DNA from: an uncultured Prevotella sp.
Lineage (GTDB): Bacteria; Bacteroidota; Bacteroidia; Bacteroidales; Bacteroidaceae
NCBI GenBank assembly: GCA_900553465.1
Contig: USDT01000038.1
Location: 1-24,512, forward strand
Length of the DNA: 24,512 nucleotides
Direction: 5' to 3'
Part shown: piece by piece, positions 16,557 to 24,512 of the stretch
Layout: each line of letters begins with the position of its first letter
How positions within the stretch are numbered: position 1 is the stretch's first letter
Notes under the pieces: model-generated
Databases searched by the model: none
Seen by the model: only the letters and a program-made list of their open reading frames with translations
What the model was told of the DNA's origin: nothing
Translations under genes and position numbers: made by a program

Positions 16557-16795
16557 GAATGGGAATGGCGGAAGGGATGTGTAGAGGTATTGTGGGCTGG
16601 ATTATGGTGACCTGGAACGGGCCGGAATGTACCTTTCGTGGTGTTTCGTACGTTGTCGTGTAACAGGAATGGCTCTTTCGTATTGTGAAAACGCCTTTGT
16701 TGAGTCATGAAATGGACTGTATTGCATGATGGAATGGGCCGTTCGGGAATGTGAAACGGGCTTTTCTGCAGAGCAGAATATGACGTGTAAATGGG
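16557..16795. repeat. Degenerate ~22-bp tandem repeat, array III
   Basis: Related words start at a regular step: AGGAATGG 16665, TGAAAACG 16686, TGAAATGG 16708, TGGAATGG 16730, TGAAACGG 16752. The steps are 21, 22, 22 and 22 bp. CGGAATGT at 16623 lies 42 bp before 16665. GGGAATGG at 16561 and TAAATGG at 16788 are looser members. Read on the other strand the words become CCATTTCA, which resembles the unit junction of arrays I and II. The edges of the array are uncertain. Confidence 0.6.
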
Positions 16796-17153
16796 TGGCT
16801 TTGCGTAATCTGTTGGTTTATAATAGTTTGCTGTTATGCTCTGTAAGTCGCGAATTTGCGTTCGGGTGTGTTCTGCTGCAATCTGAGGCCATTCTCGCGA
16901 GATTGACGTTGCATGTATATCCATTTCTCTTTGTGGCGCTTCATAAATATGCAAATATGCGGACTGCGGTATTCCGGTGATGGAATGGTGACGGCTGCGT
17001 GAGTGTGGCGACAGATGACGTGTGGTGTGTGAATAAGTGGCGTTGATGCTTTCGAATTGGTAAAATATTGAAAAATAAATGTAATAAAATTAAAATCTGT
17101 AAAAATGCGCGATTTTTTTCGGCATATAAAAAGGTATAAGTGAAAGTTCTGTC

Positions 17154-17161
17154 TAATTTTG
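17154..17161 (+). promoter_or_regulatory. -7 element of topA
   Basis: TAATTTTG fits TANNTTTG and lies 28 bases before the topA ATG. No clear -33 element is seen, but the upstream 100 bases are very A/T-rich. Confidence 0.6.
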
Positions 17162-17189
17162 CACCTTATATAAAGTGTAAAGGCAAAAT

Positions 17190-19526
17190 ATGCAAGAGAA
17201 TTTAGTCATCGTGGAGAGCCCTGCAAAGGCTAAGACGATAGAGAAGTTTCTGGGTTCGGATTATAAGGTGATGTCATCTTACGGACATATCCGCGACCTG
17301 AAGAAGAAGGAACTGAGCATTGACGACAAGACGCTGACACCTGATTATGTCATACCGAAAGACAAGCAGGAGATAGTCAAGAAACTGAAGGAAAATGCGG
17401 AGGCTGCCGGCAAGGTGTGGCTGGCTTCCGATGAAGACCGTGAGGGAGAAGCCATATCGTGGCACCTGTGTGAGGTGCTCGGGCTGGATAAGGACGAGAC
17501 CAACCGTATCGTGTTCCACGAGATAACCAAGCCTGCGATACTCGCGGCTATTAAATCGCCGCGGCGCATAGACATGAATCTGGTGAATGCCCAGCAGGCA
17601 CGCCGAGTGCTCGACAGACTGGTGGGATTCAAGCTTTCTCCGGTGCTCTGGCGCAAAGTGAAGCCGGCGCTTTCGGCCGGACGTGTACAGAGCGTGGCTG
17701 TCAGACTGATAGTGGAACGCGAGCGCGAGATACACAAGTTCAAGAGCGAGCCATACTACCGCATCAACGCAATATTTGCCACAACCAATCCCGACGGTTC
17801 GGCTTCAGAGGTGAAGGCCGAATTGGACAAGCGTTTCGCCACCCACGAGGAGGCACTGGCATTCCTTGAGAAGTGCAAACAGGCGGAGTTCAAGGTGGAG
17901 TCTGTTACTAAAAAACCGCTCAAACGTGCTCCCGCAGCGCCGTTCACAACTTCGACGCTACAGCAGGAGGCCGCCCGCAAGTTGGGATTCTCTGTGTCGC
18001 AGACTATGATGGTGGCACAGCGGCTTTACGAAAACGGATACATCACATACATGCGTACCGATAGTGTGAACCTCTCCGCACTCTGCATCAATGCGAGCAA
18101 GGAGGAGATAACACGCTTATATGGTGCCGAATACAGCAATCCGCGCCAGTATCACGTACATTCCAAAGGCGCACAGGAAGCTCACGAGGCCATCCGCCCC
18201 ACATACATGAGCAACGCCTCTGTGGACGGAACCATGCAGGAACGCCGTCTGTACGAACTGATATGGAAGCGCACTGCGGCATGTCAGATGGCCGATGCTC
18301 TGATAGAGAAAACCACGGCGACGATAGGCGTGAGTGGTGCGGAAGAGAAGTTTGTGGCCAACGGTGAGGTTGTGAAGTTCGACGGATTCCTCAAGGTTTA
18401 CCGCGAATCCACCGACGACGATGACGTCCGCCAGGACGATTTCCAGCACACTCTGCCCGAACTGACCGAAGGTGGAACTCTCACACGCCGCGAGATAACT
18501 TCAACAGAACGCTACTCGCAGGGTCCTGCACGCTATACTGAGGCAAGCCTCGTGCACAAACTGGAGGAACTGGGTATCGGACGTCCGTCTACCTATGCTC
18601 CGACAATCAGCACCATACAGCAGCGCAACTATGTTGTGAAGGGCGACAAGAAGGGCGAGGAACGCAGCTACACAATCGACACGCTGCGCGGATTGGTCGT
18701 AAACTCTATGCGCAAGATAGAGATGGCCGGCAACGACAAGGGCAAGCTTCTGCCCACCGACATAGGCACGGTGGTGAATGACTTCCTTATGGACAACTTC
18801 CCTGTCATAATGGACTATAACTTTACGGCCACCGTGGAACAGGAGTTCGACCGCATAGCCGAAGGCAAAGTGATGTGGACCGATGTTATGCACCACTTCG
18901 ACAAGGAGTTCGAGCCAACGGTTGACAAGGTGATGAACGCCCGTAGCGAACACAAGGCCGGCGAACGTCAGATAGGAACAGACCCGAAGACCGGACATCC
19001 GGTGTTCGTTAAGATAGGCCGTTACGGTCCTGTAATACAGATAGGACAGGCCACTGACTCCGAAAAACCGCTCTTTGCGCAGCTCCCGGCCGACAAGAGC
19101 ATGGAGACCATAACGCTGGAAGAGGCTCTCGAACTGTTCAAGCTGCCGCGCGAGGTGGGCGAGTTCGAAGGTTCGCCCGTGGTTATCGGAACCGGAAGAT
19201 TCGGTCCGTACGTCATGCACAACAAGAAATACGTGTCGCTGCCGAAGGATGAAAATCCGCTCACGACAACACTTGAAACGGCCGTGCGCCTGATAGAGGA
19301 AAAACGTCAGCAGGAAGAGCAACGCCATATCAAGTCGTTTGACGAAGACGACAAACTCGAGCTGCGCAACGGAAAATACGGTCCTTACATAGCCTACAAC
19401 GGCAGCAACTACCGCATACCGAAGGATCTGCACTCCAAGGCGGCCGAACTGACGTATGAGAAATGCATGGAGATAGTGAACGCAACGCCGGAAAAGAAGA
19501 AACCTGCATCACAACGCAGAAAATGA
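17190..19526 (+). CDS. topA: DNA topoisomerase I (type IA)
   Basis: The enzyme relaxes negative supercoils by cutting one strand. The TOPRIM domain is at the N-terminus with VIVESPAKAK (6-15) and the Mg site DEDREGE (81-87). SAGRVQSVAVRLIVERE follows near 170-187. The catalytic tyrosine is Y287 in YITYMRTDS. The C-terminus carries three topoisomerase C-terminal repeats with GRYGPVI, GRFGPYV and GKYGPYI (about 610, 669 and 728) instead of Cys4 zinc fingers, and ends in a basic tail (KKKPASQRRK). Its length of 778 residues is normal for Bacteroidetes TopA. The stop codon overlaps the start of the shikimate kinase gene, so the two are translationally coupled. Confidence 0.97.
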   Translation: MQENLVIVESPAKAKTIEKFLGSDYKVMSSYGHIRDLKKKELSIDDKTLTPDYVIPKDKQEIVKKLKENAEAAGKVWLASDEDREGEAISWHLCEVLGLDKDETNRIVFHEITKPAILAAIKSPRRIDMNLVNAQQARRVLDRLVGFKLSPVLWRKVKPALSAGRVQSVAVRLIVEREREIHKFKSEPYYRINAIFATTNPDGSASEVKAELDKRFATHEEALAFLEKCKQAEFKVESVTKKPLKRAPAAPFTTSTLQQEAARKLGFSVSQTMMVAQRLYENGYITYMRTDSVNLSALCINASKEEITRLYGAEYSNPRQYHVHSKGAQEAHEAIRPTYMSNASVDGTMQERRLYELIWKRTAACQMADALIEKTTATIGVSGAEEKFVANGEVVKFDGFLKVYRESTDDDDVRQDDFQHTLPELTEGGTLTRREITSTERYSQGPARYTEASLVHKLEELGIGRPSTYAPTISTIQQRNYVVKGDKKGEERSYTIDTLRGLVVNSMRKIEMAGNDKGKLLPTDIGTVVNDFLMDNFPVIMDYNFTATVEQEFDRIAEGKVMWTDVMHHFDKEFEPTVDKVMNARSEHKAGERQIGTDPKTGHPVFVKIGRYGPVIQIGQATDSEKPLFAQLPADKSMETITLEEALELFKLPREVGEFEGSPVVIGTGRFGPYVMHNKKYVSLPKDENPLTTTLETAVRLIEEKRQQEEQRHIKSFDEDDKLELRNGKYGPYIAYNGSNYRIPKDLHSKAAELTYEKCMEIVNATPEKKKPASQRRK

Positions 19527-20053
19527 ACAGACCTGTAATATTCCTCGGATACATGGGCGCCGGCAAGACCACCGTAGGCAAGGCGTTCGCACAGGACACC
19601 GGAAGGCGGTTCTACGACCTTGACTGGTACATTGAGAGCCGCATGCACCGTACCGTCAAACAGATATTCGACGAGTCGGGCGAAGACGGTTTCCGTCGCA
19701 TAGAACGCAACATGTTGCACGAGGTTGCCGAGTTCGAGAACGTGGTGGTAAGCTGTGGAGGCGGCACGCCCTGCTTCTTTGACAACATAGATTACATGAA
19801 CAGTCGTGCCGAGACCGTGTATCTTAAGGCGTCGCCGGAGGTCCTTTTCGAACATCTGAAGATGGGCCGCAGTGTCCGTCCGCTGCTTCTGGGTAAGACT
19901 CCCGACGAGGTTAAGACGTTTGTAAAAGAGCAACTTGAACTGCGCGAACCCTTCTATGCCAAGGCCATGCACACGTTCGATGTGAGCCTTCTCGACAACA
20001 ATGAGAAAATAAAAACCACCGTCGGACAGCTGCGCGAGATACTCGGCATCTGA
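19523..20053 (+). CDS. aroK: Shikimate kinase
   Basis: It phosphorylates shikimate to shikimate 3-phosphate in the chorismate pathway, in the cytoplasm. The 176-residue protein has the Walker A motif GYMGAGKTT (9-17), the shikimate/Mg segment YDLDWYIE (D32, D34), GFRRIE (R58) and CGGGTP (78-83). The lid region is RSVRPLL with R119. I chose the ATG at 19523, which overlaps the topA stop as ATGA. The longer frame from 19463 would add 20 residues encoded inside topA and would place the P-loop unusually far from the N-terminus. Confidence 0.96.
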   Translation: MNRPVIFLGYMGAGKTTVGKAFAQDTGRRFYDLDWYIESRMHRTVKQIFDESGEDGFRRIERNMLHEVAEFENVVVSCGGGTPCFFDNIDYMNSRAETVYLKASPEVLFEHLKMGRSVRPLLLGKTPDEVKTFVKEQLELREPFYAKAMHTFDVSLLDNNEKIKTTVGQLREILGI

Positions 20054-20151
20054 CGCCGGAGCGTCTGCACAGCCTGACGTATAAAATAACAACATACAAT
20101 ATAATATTAATGATATAATCCTAAAGCCGACTTACGAAAAAAACGACAGCA

Positions 20152-22044
20152 ATGAAGAAATGGACAATTGAAGACGCGAAGGAGCTGTACAACATCAACG
20201 GATGGGGTACTTCTTATTTTGGCATCAACGAAAAGGGTGATGTTTACGTCACACCATGCAAGGACGACACGCAGATCGATCTGCGTGATGTGATGGACGA
20301 GCTCGCATTGCGCGACGTGACGACGCCGGTGTTGCTGCGTTTTCCCGATATCCTGGACAACAGAATCGAGAAAACGGCTAACTGCTTCAATATTGCCGCA
20401 AAGGAATATGATTACAAGGCCGAGAACTTCATCATCTATCCTATCAAGGTGAACCAGATGCAGCCCGTGGTGGAAGAGATAATCTCGCACGGACGCAAAT
20501 TCAATCTGGGACTCGAGGCCGGCTCAAAACCTGAGCTGCATGCAGTCATCGCGCTGCAGTGTCAGAGCGATTCGCTCATCATCTGTAACGGATACAAGGA
20601 CCAGAACTATATAGAACTGGCGCTGCTTGCGCAGAAAATGGGCAAACGTATATTCATTGTCGTCGAGAAACTAAACGAACTCGACATCATTGCCAAGGCT
20701 GCGCGTAAGTTCAACGTGAAGCCGAACCTCGGTATAAGAATAAAACTTGCATCGAGCGGTTCGGGCAAGTGGGAGGACAGCGGCGGTGACGCCAGCAAGT
20801 TCGGACTGACGTCCAGCGAGTTGCTCACGGCGCTGAAGATACTCGACGAGAAGAATCTGCACGACTCGCTCCGTCTCATCCACTTCCACATCGGCAGTCA
20901 GATAACCAAGATACGCCACATACAGACGGCGCTGCGCGAGGCCGCACAGTTCTATGTACAGTTGCACAAGATGGGCTATAATGTCGATTTCGTAGACTGT
21001 GGAGGCGGACTCGGCGTCGACTACGACGGCACACGTTCGCCCAGCAGCGAAAGTTCCGTCAACTATTCCATCCAGGAATATGTCAACGACTGCATCTATA
21101 CTTTCGTAGAAGCAGCCAACAAGAACGGCATAAACCATCCGAATATCATAACAGAGAGCGGTCGCTCGCTCACTGCGCACCACTCGGTGCTCGTAATAGA
21201 CGTGCTCGAGACAGCTTCGCTTCCGGAGATGTCGGAAGACTTCGAACCAAGCGATAAGGACCACCAGCTGGTGAAAGACCTTTACGAAATATGGGACAAC
21301 CTCAATCCTCGTTCAATGCTTGAGGACTGGCACGACGCAGAGCAGATACGCGAAGAGGCACTCGACCTGTTCTCACACGGCATCGTGGACCTGAGAACAC
21401 GCGCAGAGATAGAGAGCATGTACTGGAGTGTGTGCCGCGAAGTGAACAATCTGTCGAAGTCGCTCAAGCACATGCCGGAGGAGCTCAAGCGTCTGGACAA
21501 GATTCTTGCAGACAAGTATTTCTGCAATTTCTCGCTCTTCCAGTCGCTGCCTGACTCATGGGCCATCGACCAGCTGTTCCCGATCATGCCTATACAGAGG
21601 CTTGACGAGCGTCCTACACGCAACGCGACGCTGCAGGACATAACGTGCGACTCAGACGGAAAGATAGCCAACTTCGTGACCAACCGCAACATTTCAAGTG
21701 TGCTTCCTGTGCATACACAGAAGAAGAACGAGGACTATTATCTCGGAGTGTTCCTCATCGGAGCCTATCAGGAGATACTCGGCGACATGCATAACCTGTT
21801 CGGCGACACCAACGCCGTGCACATCAGTGTGAAGGACAACGGCTATCACATCGACCAGATATTCGACGGTGAGACCGTGGAAGAGGTGCTCGACTACGTT
21901 CAGTACAACCCGAAGAAACTGGTGCGGCAGCTTGAGACCTGGGTGACAAAGAGCGTCAAGCAGGGACGTATCTCGCTCGAGGAAGGCAAGGAATTCCTCT
22001 CCAACTATCGCTCCGGTCTGTACGGATACACTTATCTTGAATAA
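20152..22044 (+). CDS. speA: Biosynthetic arginine decarboxylase (PLP)
   Basis: It converts arginine to agmatine, the first step of polyamine synthesis by the agmatine route. The 630-residue length and order of motifs match SpeA. The PLP lysine is K99 in IIYPIKVNQMQPVVEEI. HFHIGSQ and DCGGGLGVDYDG form the phosphate-binding side of the barrel. ESGRSLTAHH follows, and a C-terminal beta domain has YYLGVFLIGAYQEILGDMHNLFGD. No signal peptide. It lies 98 bases after aroK and 111 bases before argB. The A/T-rich leader has no clear promoter. Confidence 0.96.
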   Translation: MKKWTIEDAKELYNINGWGTSYFGINEKGDVYVTPCKDDTQIDLRDVMDELALRDVTTPVLLRFPDILDNRIEKTANCFNIAAKEYDYKAENFIIYPIKVNQMQPVVEEIISHGRKFNLGLEAGSKPELHAVIALQCQSDSLIICNGYKDQNYIELALLAQKMGKRIFIVVEKLNELDIIAKAARKFNVKPNLGIRIKLASSGSGKWEDSGGDASKFGLTSSELLTALKILDEKNLHDSLRLIHFHIGSQITKIRHIQTALREAAQFYVQLHKMGYNVDFVDCGGGLGVDYDGTRSPSSESSVNYSIQEYVNDCIYTFVEAANKNGINHPNIITESGRSLTAHHSVLVIDVLETASLPEMSEDFEPSDKDHQLVKDLYEIWDNLNPRSMLEDWHDAEQIREEALDLFSHGIVDLRTRAEIESMYWSVCREVNNLSKSLKHMPEELKRLDKILADKYFCNFSLFQSLPDSWAIDQLFPIMPIQRLDERPTRNATLQDITCDSDGKIANFVTNRNISSVLPVHTQKKNEDYYLGVFLIGAYQEILGDMHNLFGDTNAVHISVKDNGYHIDQIFDGETVEEVLDYVQYNPKKLVRQLETWVTKSVKQGRISLEEGKEFLSNYRSGLYGYTYLE

Positions 22045-22065
22045 AACAATAGCGAAACTTCACGG

Positions 22066-22089
22066 GCAGGACGGTTCACACCGGCCTGC
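22066..22089 (+). repeat. Hairpin after speA
   Basis: GCAGGACGGT pairs with ACCGGCCTGC across a 4-base loop (TCAC), with one A-G mismatch. There is no T-run, so it is not a plain terminator. A second hairpin with a T-run follows at 22102. Confidence 0.5.
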
Positions 22090-22101
22090 TCATCGTATTC
22101 C

Positions 22102-22134
22102 GCACACCGGCCTGTATGTCTGCCGGGTGCTTTT
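22102..22134 (+). terminator. Terminator or attenuator between speA and argB
   Basis: GCACACCGGC (22102-22111) pairs with GCCGGGTGC (22122-22130) with one bulged A, and TTTT follows. It ends only 21 bases before the argB ATG, too close for a separate promoter after it. Confidence 0.6.
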
Positions 22135-22155
22135 CTCACAATAAAACAGGATGTT

Positions 22156-22929
22156 ATGAATAATATTACAATAGTAAAGGTGGGTGGAGCCGTTGTCGAG
22201 GACGAGGCACGGCTCGAGGCGTTGCTCGACGATTTTGCGGCGCTTGAAGGACCGAAGGTGCTTGTCCACGGTGGCGGAAGACGCGCCACGAAGGTGGCCG
22301 AGGCTCTCGGCGTGGAGAGCCGCATGGTGAACGGCCGGCGCATAACCGGCAAAGACATGCTCGAAGTGGTCACCATGGTTTACGGCGGACTAATCAACAA
22401 GAACATAGTGGCCCGTCTTCAGGCACGCGGTATCAATGCCGCCGGACTTGCGGGAGCCGATATGGACGTGATAAGATCGGAACGCCGGCCGGTGGTGGAC
22501 GGTGTCGATTTCGGCTTTGTGGGCGACGTGCGGCGTGTGGATGCCGACCGTCTGAAGATGCTTATCGATACCGGCATTACGCCTGTTGTGGCTCCGCTGA
22601 CCCACGACGGCCACGGCAGCATGCTCAACACCAATGCCGACACAATAGCTTCGTCTGTGGCAACGGCTCTTGTCGGACACTACGACGTCACTCTGGTATT
22701 CTGTTTTGAGAAGAAGGGAGTGCTTAGCAATCCTGACGATGACGATAGTGTGATAGAACGCATCACACGTACTGACTATGAGAAATATGTAGCCGACGGA
22801 ACAATCTCCGGCGGTATGATGCCGAAGATAGAGAATGCACTCAACGCTGTCGATGCCGGAGTGAAACAGGTTGTCATAACTCTTGCCACAGCCATCGGCA
22901 AGGATTCGGGCACAATAATCAGCAAATAA
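22156..22929 (+). CDS. argB: N-acetylglutamate (or N-succinylglutamate) kinase
   Basis: It phosphorylates the N-acylated glutamate in ornithine/arginine synthesis. The 257-residue amino acid kinase has VKVGG (K8), LVHGGG (36-41), the substrate Arg in NGRRIT (60-64), TNADTIA, and the C-terminal GGMMPKIENAL with its ATP-site Lys. Bacteroidetes are known to use succinylated intermediates in arginine synthesis, so the natural substrate may be N-succinylglutamate. The sequence alone does not decide this. Lying next to speA, it links arginine making with arginine use. A hairpin just upstream suggests attenuation. Confidence 0.94.
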   Translation: MNNITIVKVGGAVVEDEARLEALLDDFAALEGPKVLVHGGGRRATKVAEALGVESRMVNGRRITGKDMLEVVTMVYGGLINKNIVARLQARGINAAGLAGADMDVIRSERRPVVDGVDFGFVGDVRRVDADRLKMLIDTGITPVVAPLTHDGHGSMLNTNADTIASSVATALVGHYDVTLVFCFEKKGVLSNPDDDDSVIERITRTDYEKYVADGTISGGMMPKIENALNAVDAGVKQVVITLATAIGKDSGTIISK

Positions 22930-23085
22930 CAGTCCTACGGTCTGTCCTTCGCAACGTGCTGACATACAGAACTGTAAGTATGGTAAGCCTTGTTGCGCTG
23001 CGGATGGAACAATGTTAAAAGGTGTAAAATATCTCGTAAACCTGTAACTTTTTATTTCAACAAACGTCATTTAAACAGATATCAG

Positions 23086-23598
23086 ATGAGAAATATCAGT
23101 TTCCGCAACGATGTCCTGCCGCTCAAAGATATTCTTTATCGGCTTGCATTGCGCATAACGATGGACCCTGAAGAGGCGAAAGATATCGTTCAGGATACAC
23201 TGATTAAAATCTGGAACCGGCGGGAGAGCCTCGGTGAGATTGAGTCGATAGAAGGATTCAGCCTTACAATATGCCGAAACATGGCACTGGACAGGGTCAG
23301 GCTGCTGAAAGGAAAGAACAATCCGCTCGACAGCGGATATGCCGAGAAAGCCGACAATGCTTCAGACCCGCTGGAGAAAACAACTCTCAAGGACCGCATC
23401 TCGATAGTAAGGCAGTTGCTCGACAGTCTGCCGGAGAAGCAGAAAAGCTGTATGCAGCTTCGCGATTTCGAGGGAAAGTCATACAAGGAAATAGCCGCTG
23501 TGATGGGAATAACCGAGGAACAGGTGAAGGTAAACATATTCCGGGCCCGTCAGACGGTGAAACAGAAAATACAGGAATACGACAATTATGGACTATAA
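23086..23598 (+). CDS. ECF-type RNA polymerase sigma factor
   Basis: The 170-residue protein has sigma-70 region 2 (DPEEAKDIVQDTLIKIWNRR, then FSLTICRNMALDRVR) and region 4 (LPEKQKSCMQLRDFEGKSYKEIAAVMGITEEQVKVNIFRARQ), separated by a short linker as in ECF sigmas. I chose the ATG at 23086; the frame extends back to 22990, but those 32 residues lie in an A/T-rich leader and do not look like family sequence. It overlaps by 11 bases the downstream small membrane protein gene, which fits a sigma/anti-sigma pair. No SusC/SusD or FecR gene is next to it, so the signal it answers is unknown. Confidence 0.95.
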   Translation: MRNISFRNDVLPLKDILYRLALRITMDPEEAKDIVQDTLIKIWNRRESLGEIESIEGFSLTICRNMALDRVRLLKGKNNPLDSGYAEKADNASDPLEKTTLKDRISIVRQLLDSLPEKQKSCMQLRDFEGKSYKEIAAVMGITEEQVKVNIFRARQTVKQKIQEYDNYGL

Positions 23599-24067
23599 AT
23601 ATATTAATCAGCTTCTGGAACGTTATTGGGCGGGTGAGACATCGCTTGAGGAAGAGCAGATACTCCGCGCCTTTTTCAGCCAGGCTAATGTGCCCGATGA
23701 GCTGAAGCAATACCGTTGCCTGTTCATATACGAGCAGACTGAGCCTGCCACCGATGTGCTCGGTGACGACTTCGACGAGCAGATTATGTCCATCATATCG
23801 CGTCCGGAGCCGGTCAAGGCGCGCGTGCTCACAATGGGACAGAGATTTGCCCCGCTGTTCAAGGCGGCTGCAGTAGTGGCCATAATCCTTACGCTGAGCA
23901 ATGCCGCACAGTCATCTTTCCATGAGGACGATTACACCAACGTGACGAGTTTCGAACGTCCGGTGCAGGGCATTTCGGTAGCGCTGAACGATTCGGCACG
24001 CACTGACACACTCAAGCAGTCGGGTATGAGCAGCATGAAATATGATGCGCCGACGCTCTTAAAGTAG
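23588..24067 (+). CDS. Single-TM protein, probable anti-sigma factor
   Basis: The 159-residue protein starts 11 bases inside the sigma factor gene. Residues 1-85 are acidic and helical (INQLLERYWAGETSLEEEQILRAFF), as in cytoplasmic sigma-binding parts. Residues 88-107 (APLFKAAAVVAIILTLSNAA) form one membrane helix, and about 50 residues follow outside. It is not FecR-like or zinc-binding (no HxxxCxxC). I recall homologues next to ECF sigma genes in Bacteroides being labelled pyruvate ferredoxin oxidoreductase, which nothing in this sequence supports. The anti-sigma role is inferred from gene overlap and topology. Confidence 0.8.
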   Translation: MDYKYINQLLERYWAGETSLEEEQILRAFFSQANVPDELKQYRCLFIYEQTEPATDVLGDDFDEQIMSIISRPEPVKARVLTMGQRFAPLFKAAAVVAIILTLSNAAQSSFHEDDYTNVTSFERPVQGISVALNDSARTDTLKQSGMSSMKYDAPTLLK

Positions 24068-24170
24068 ATTTTTTCTATGCTTTCTATATAATCATGTTTA
24101 GTAAAACAAAAAAGATGAAACTGTGAAGTTTCAAGTTCTCTCAAATTTTTCATAACATACTAACGTTGAA

Positions 24171-24209
24171 AACCGCCGGTACAAAGTTGATGTGCCGGCG
24201 GTTGTTTTT
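24171..24209 (+). terminator. Terminator of the sigma / anti-sigma operon
   Basis: AACCGCCGG (24171-24179) pairs exactly with CCGGCGGTT (24195-24203), and TGTTTTTA follows. It lies about 100 bases after the stop. Confidence 0.88.
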
Positions 24210-24263
24210 ATATAAGACCTTTTATGCCTCTGGCCTGCAGAGGTCAGTGTGGGCGGGTCTTGT

Positions 24264-24512
24264 TCATGAAGCACCATGGAATGGCGCAAAACTCCTGACA
24301 ACGCGCTATGGCATGACTTAGCGAAGCCATTTCCTCACGTAGTGATAAAATAACATTGCCGCAACCGATAAATCATCCTTCAAAGACATGCGTGTGCTTC
24401 CCGTGTCTTTCATCAAGCCTCATATCAGCGTGTTTAAAGAAAACTCAGACGTCGGACTTACAGTTTTTCTTGACTTTTTTTTGACAAAATATTTTCGCAA
24501 AAGAGGTGTGAA
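24264..24512 (+). repeat. Dispersed non-coding element, copy B (runs off the window)
   Basis: Collinear with copy A (13236-13490). From 24359 the match is almost gap-free, and the last 60 or so bases are nearly identical, with ACTTACAG, CTTGACTTTTTTTTGAC and CGCAAAAGAG. Upstream it holds one TGGAATGG word at 24277, as in array III. The end of the element lies at or beyond the window edge. The rest of the stretch after the terminator shows no gene. Confidence 0.75.

Larger units (their letters stand above)
16035..17153. other. Long non-coding stretch upstream of topA
   Basis: About 1.1 kb without a convincing gene; the open frames here translate to low-complexity, shadow-like sequence. I found no TANNTTTG element on the minus strand in the first 100 bases before the Asp-box gene. 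The stretch carries a large inverted repeat at 16353-16394 and a degenerate GGAATGG/TGAAATGG array at about 16557-16795. It becomes strongly A/T-rich before topA. Confidence 0.6.

Noticed and set aside
16035..17189. tRNA or rRNA gene in the long gap before topA
   Set aside because: No cloverleaf arms, TTC-loop sequence or rRNA-like sequence could be found by reading.
19463..19522. Longer start for shikimate kinase
   Set aside because: The extra 20 residues are encoded within topA and precede the P-loop abnormally. The ATG overlapping the topA stop is the usual arrangement.
22990..23085. Longer start for the ECF sigma factor
   Set aside because: The extra residues come from an A/T-rich leader and do not resemble family N-termini. 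The start at 23086 gives the usual length.

Overview
The window looks like a chromosome segment of a Bacteroidales species, most likely Prevotellaceae or a close relative. Three things support this. Several genes are preceded by the Bacteroidetes -7 element TANNTTTG with no Shine-Dalgarno sequence. Two secreted proteins end in type IX secretion (T9SS) type A sorting domains of the Prevotella style. The protein families themselves are typical: a NagB-like/PIG-L fusion, GH92, GH85, a long SpeA, and an ECF sigma factor paired with a small membrane protein. No tRNA, rRNA, CRISPR array, transposase or phage gene was seen.

Left part (1-13028): a loose cluster of glycan-directed and envelope genes. 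It opens with the 3' part of a large secreted GH85 endo-beta-N-acetylglucosaminidase, which cleaves the chitobiose core of N-glycans. A strong terminator and an 870-base non-coding stretch follow. Then come a secreted transglutaminase-like protein with a C-terminal Fn3-like domain and a secreted SGNH/GDSL hydrolase. A shared bidirectional terminator separates these from a minus-strand pair, an HxlR-family regulator and a small cupin. Diverging from the regulator is a GH92 alpha-mannosidase, followed after 72 bases by a fusion of a NagB-like domain with a PIG-L deacetylase. GH85 plus GH92 would suit release and trimming of high-mannose N-glycans, but no SusC/SusD pair lies in the window.

Middle (13029-17189): two long non-coding stretches flank a minus-strand secreted Asp-box (sialidase-fold) protein with a CBM9-like domain and a T9SS signal. 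These stretches, and the one at 3963-4836, contain degenerate tandem repeats with a period close to 22 bp. They also contain copies of an A/T-rich motif, strong inverted repeats, and one copy of a roughly 150-250 bp dispersed element whose second copy ends the window. This non-coding repeat system is the least explained part of the window.

Right part (17190-24067): housekeeping genes on the plus strand. topA overlaps aroK by 4 bases, then come speA (arginine decarboxylase) and argB. A hairpin with a short T-run sits just before the argB start. An ECF sigma factor follows, overlapping by 11 bases a single-TM protein that is probably its anti-sigma factor, and the pair ends in a clear terminator. 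The last 150 or so bases are copy B of the dispersed element.
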